13,672 nucleotides of DNA from an uncultured Terriglobales bacterium (lineage in GTDB: Bacteria > Acidobacteriota > Terriglobia > Terriglobales > Acidobacteriaceae), in contig CATPBY010000402.1 of the NCBI GenBank assembly GCA_955652845.1, forward strand, positions 1 through 13,672, given 5' to 3'. This document shows positions 13,113 to 13,672 of this stretch, piece by piece (the first letter of the stretch is position 1; each line of letters begins with the position of its first letter). Made by a program: the position numbers and the translations under genes. Under the pieces are notes generated by a model. The model was not told where the DNA came from. It searched no databases and saw only the letters and a program-made list of their open reading frames with translations.

Positions 13113-13672
13113 CTACATATAGAACAGGCTCAACCGGGGCAAAGCGTATTTTTCCAGCAGCCGCTTGTGCAAGTATTGTTTTTGCAACTGCTCGATCTGG
13201 ACGGCGGACATTTTGCGCCGGTAGGGCGCCAGCTCGCGATCAGCATCCGCATGCACCTCCACGATTTGATCGTCCGGTGTCGCCGCCAGAAGCGCGGCGA
13301 ACAATTTTTCTTCCAATACCGTAAGCCGGCGCTCCAGGTCTTCCAGTTGCGGCGCACTCTTTTGTCCTTCGAGATCACAGGCTAGTTCGCGGAGCGTGCG
13401 GGCTGTCGCCGGCGCTAACCCTTGTCCTGAAACCAAGCCCCGCGGCAGCTCCGCCTTCTCCAGTTGGTCAGCGTTTCGCCGTAGAAATGCGACGATCTCA
13501 GCCGTCTGGAATCCTCTTGCGGTTGCAAGCTGGCCTTGGATTGGCGCCGCTCCCACCGCAGCTTCTTTCATCTCTTCTGCCGCCGCCAGCACTTCCTGCG
13601 CGCAATACGCCAGGCTATTTACTCTGCGCTTCGTGGGACGCTGCTCATAACGTTCAAATGCTCCGTCAATGC
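13113..13672 (-). CDS. Unrecognised helical protein, C-terminal part (5' end outside window)
   Basis: An open frame of at least 186 codons enters from the right edge and stops at 13113-13115. A GTG at 13592 could start it, but the frame upstream reads as coding sequence (IDGAFERYEQRPTKRRVNSLAYC), so the gene continues beyond the window. The visible part is almost entirely helical and charged, with likely coiled-coil stretches (ETLERR-type heptads around LEDLERRLTVLEEKLFAALL). It ends in a basic helix QIEQLQKQYLHKRLLEKYALPRLSLFYM. No signal peptide, membrane helix or catalytic motif is visible. It lies 84 bp upstream of rlmD on the same strand, so the two may be co-transcribed. Function unknown. 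Confidence 0.75.
   Translation of the reverse strand, partial: IDGAFERYEQRPTKRRVNSLAYCAQEVLAAAEEMKEAAVGAAPIQGQLATARGFQTAEIVAFLRRNADQLEKAELPRGLVSGQGLAPATARTLRELACDLEGQKSAPQLEDLERRLTVLEEKLFAALLAATPDDQIVEVHADADRELAPYRRKMSAVQIEQLQKQYLHKRLLEKYALPRLSLFYM

Overview
The window looks like chromosomal DNA of a Gram-negative bacterium, most likely an Acidobacteriota (Terriglobia-like) genome. The reasons are the mixed GC-rich composition, a Kdo/heptose lipopolysaccharide operon with separate heptose kinase and adenylyltransferase genes, a short type IV pilin of a style common in that phylum, and an exported histidine-rich TPR protein. This assignment is inference from protein style, not from a marker gene.

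Layout. (1) 1-4528, plus strand: a tightly packed envelope operon, waaA(partial)-lpxK-rfaE1-rfaE2-waaC-(ICMT-like methyltransferase), with gaps of 2, 18 and 7 bp and then overlaps of 4 and 8 bp. It covers late lipid A phosphorylation, Kdo transfer, ADP-heptose synthesis and first heptose transfer. (2) 4566-6856, minus strand: an exported TPR protein with a good sigma70-type promoter just upstream, and a small exported protein with two PepSY-like repeats. (3) 6990-8252: an intact tRNA-Arg(UCG), a type IV pilin gene, and a detached second copy of the 5' half of that tRNA about 1.2 kb away, with several inverted repeats in the spacers. (4) 8322-9139: a small protein of unknown function and a divergent DUF2007-type protein. 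(5) 9099-13672, minus strand: a DNA-uptake channel gene (comEC) broken in two by an apparent one-base deletion, preceded by a TRAM/Fe-S 23S rRNA uridine methyltransferase (rlmD type) and the 3' part of an unrecognised gene that runs off the window. A REP-like structured repeat lies between the last two.

Most of the window is ordinary core-genome content. The observations best worth checking are the comEC frameshift, the tRNA half-duplication that brackets the pilin gene, and a leader with mutually exclusive hairpins in front of the DUF2007 gene. I see no CRISPR array, insertion sequence, integrase, phage gene or toxin-antitoxin pair, and I cannot point to a clearly new multi-gene system.
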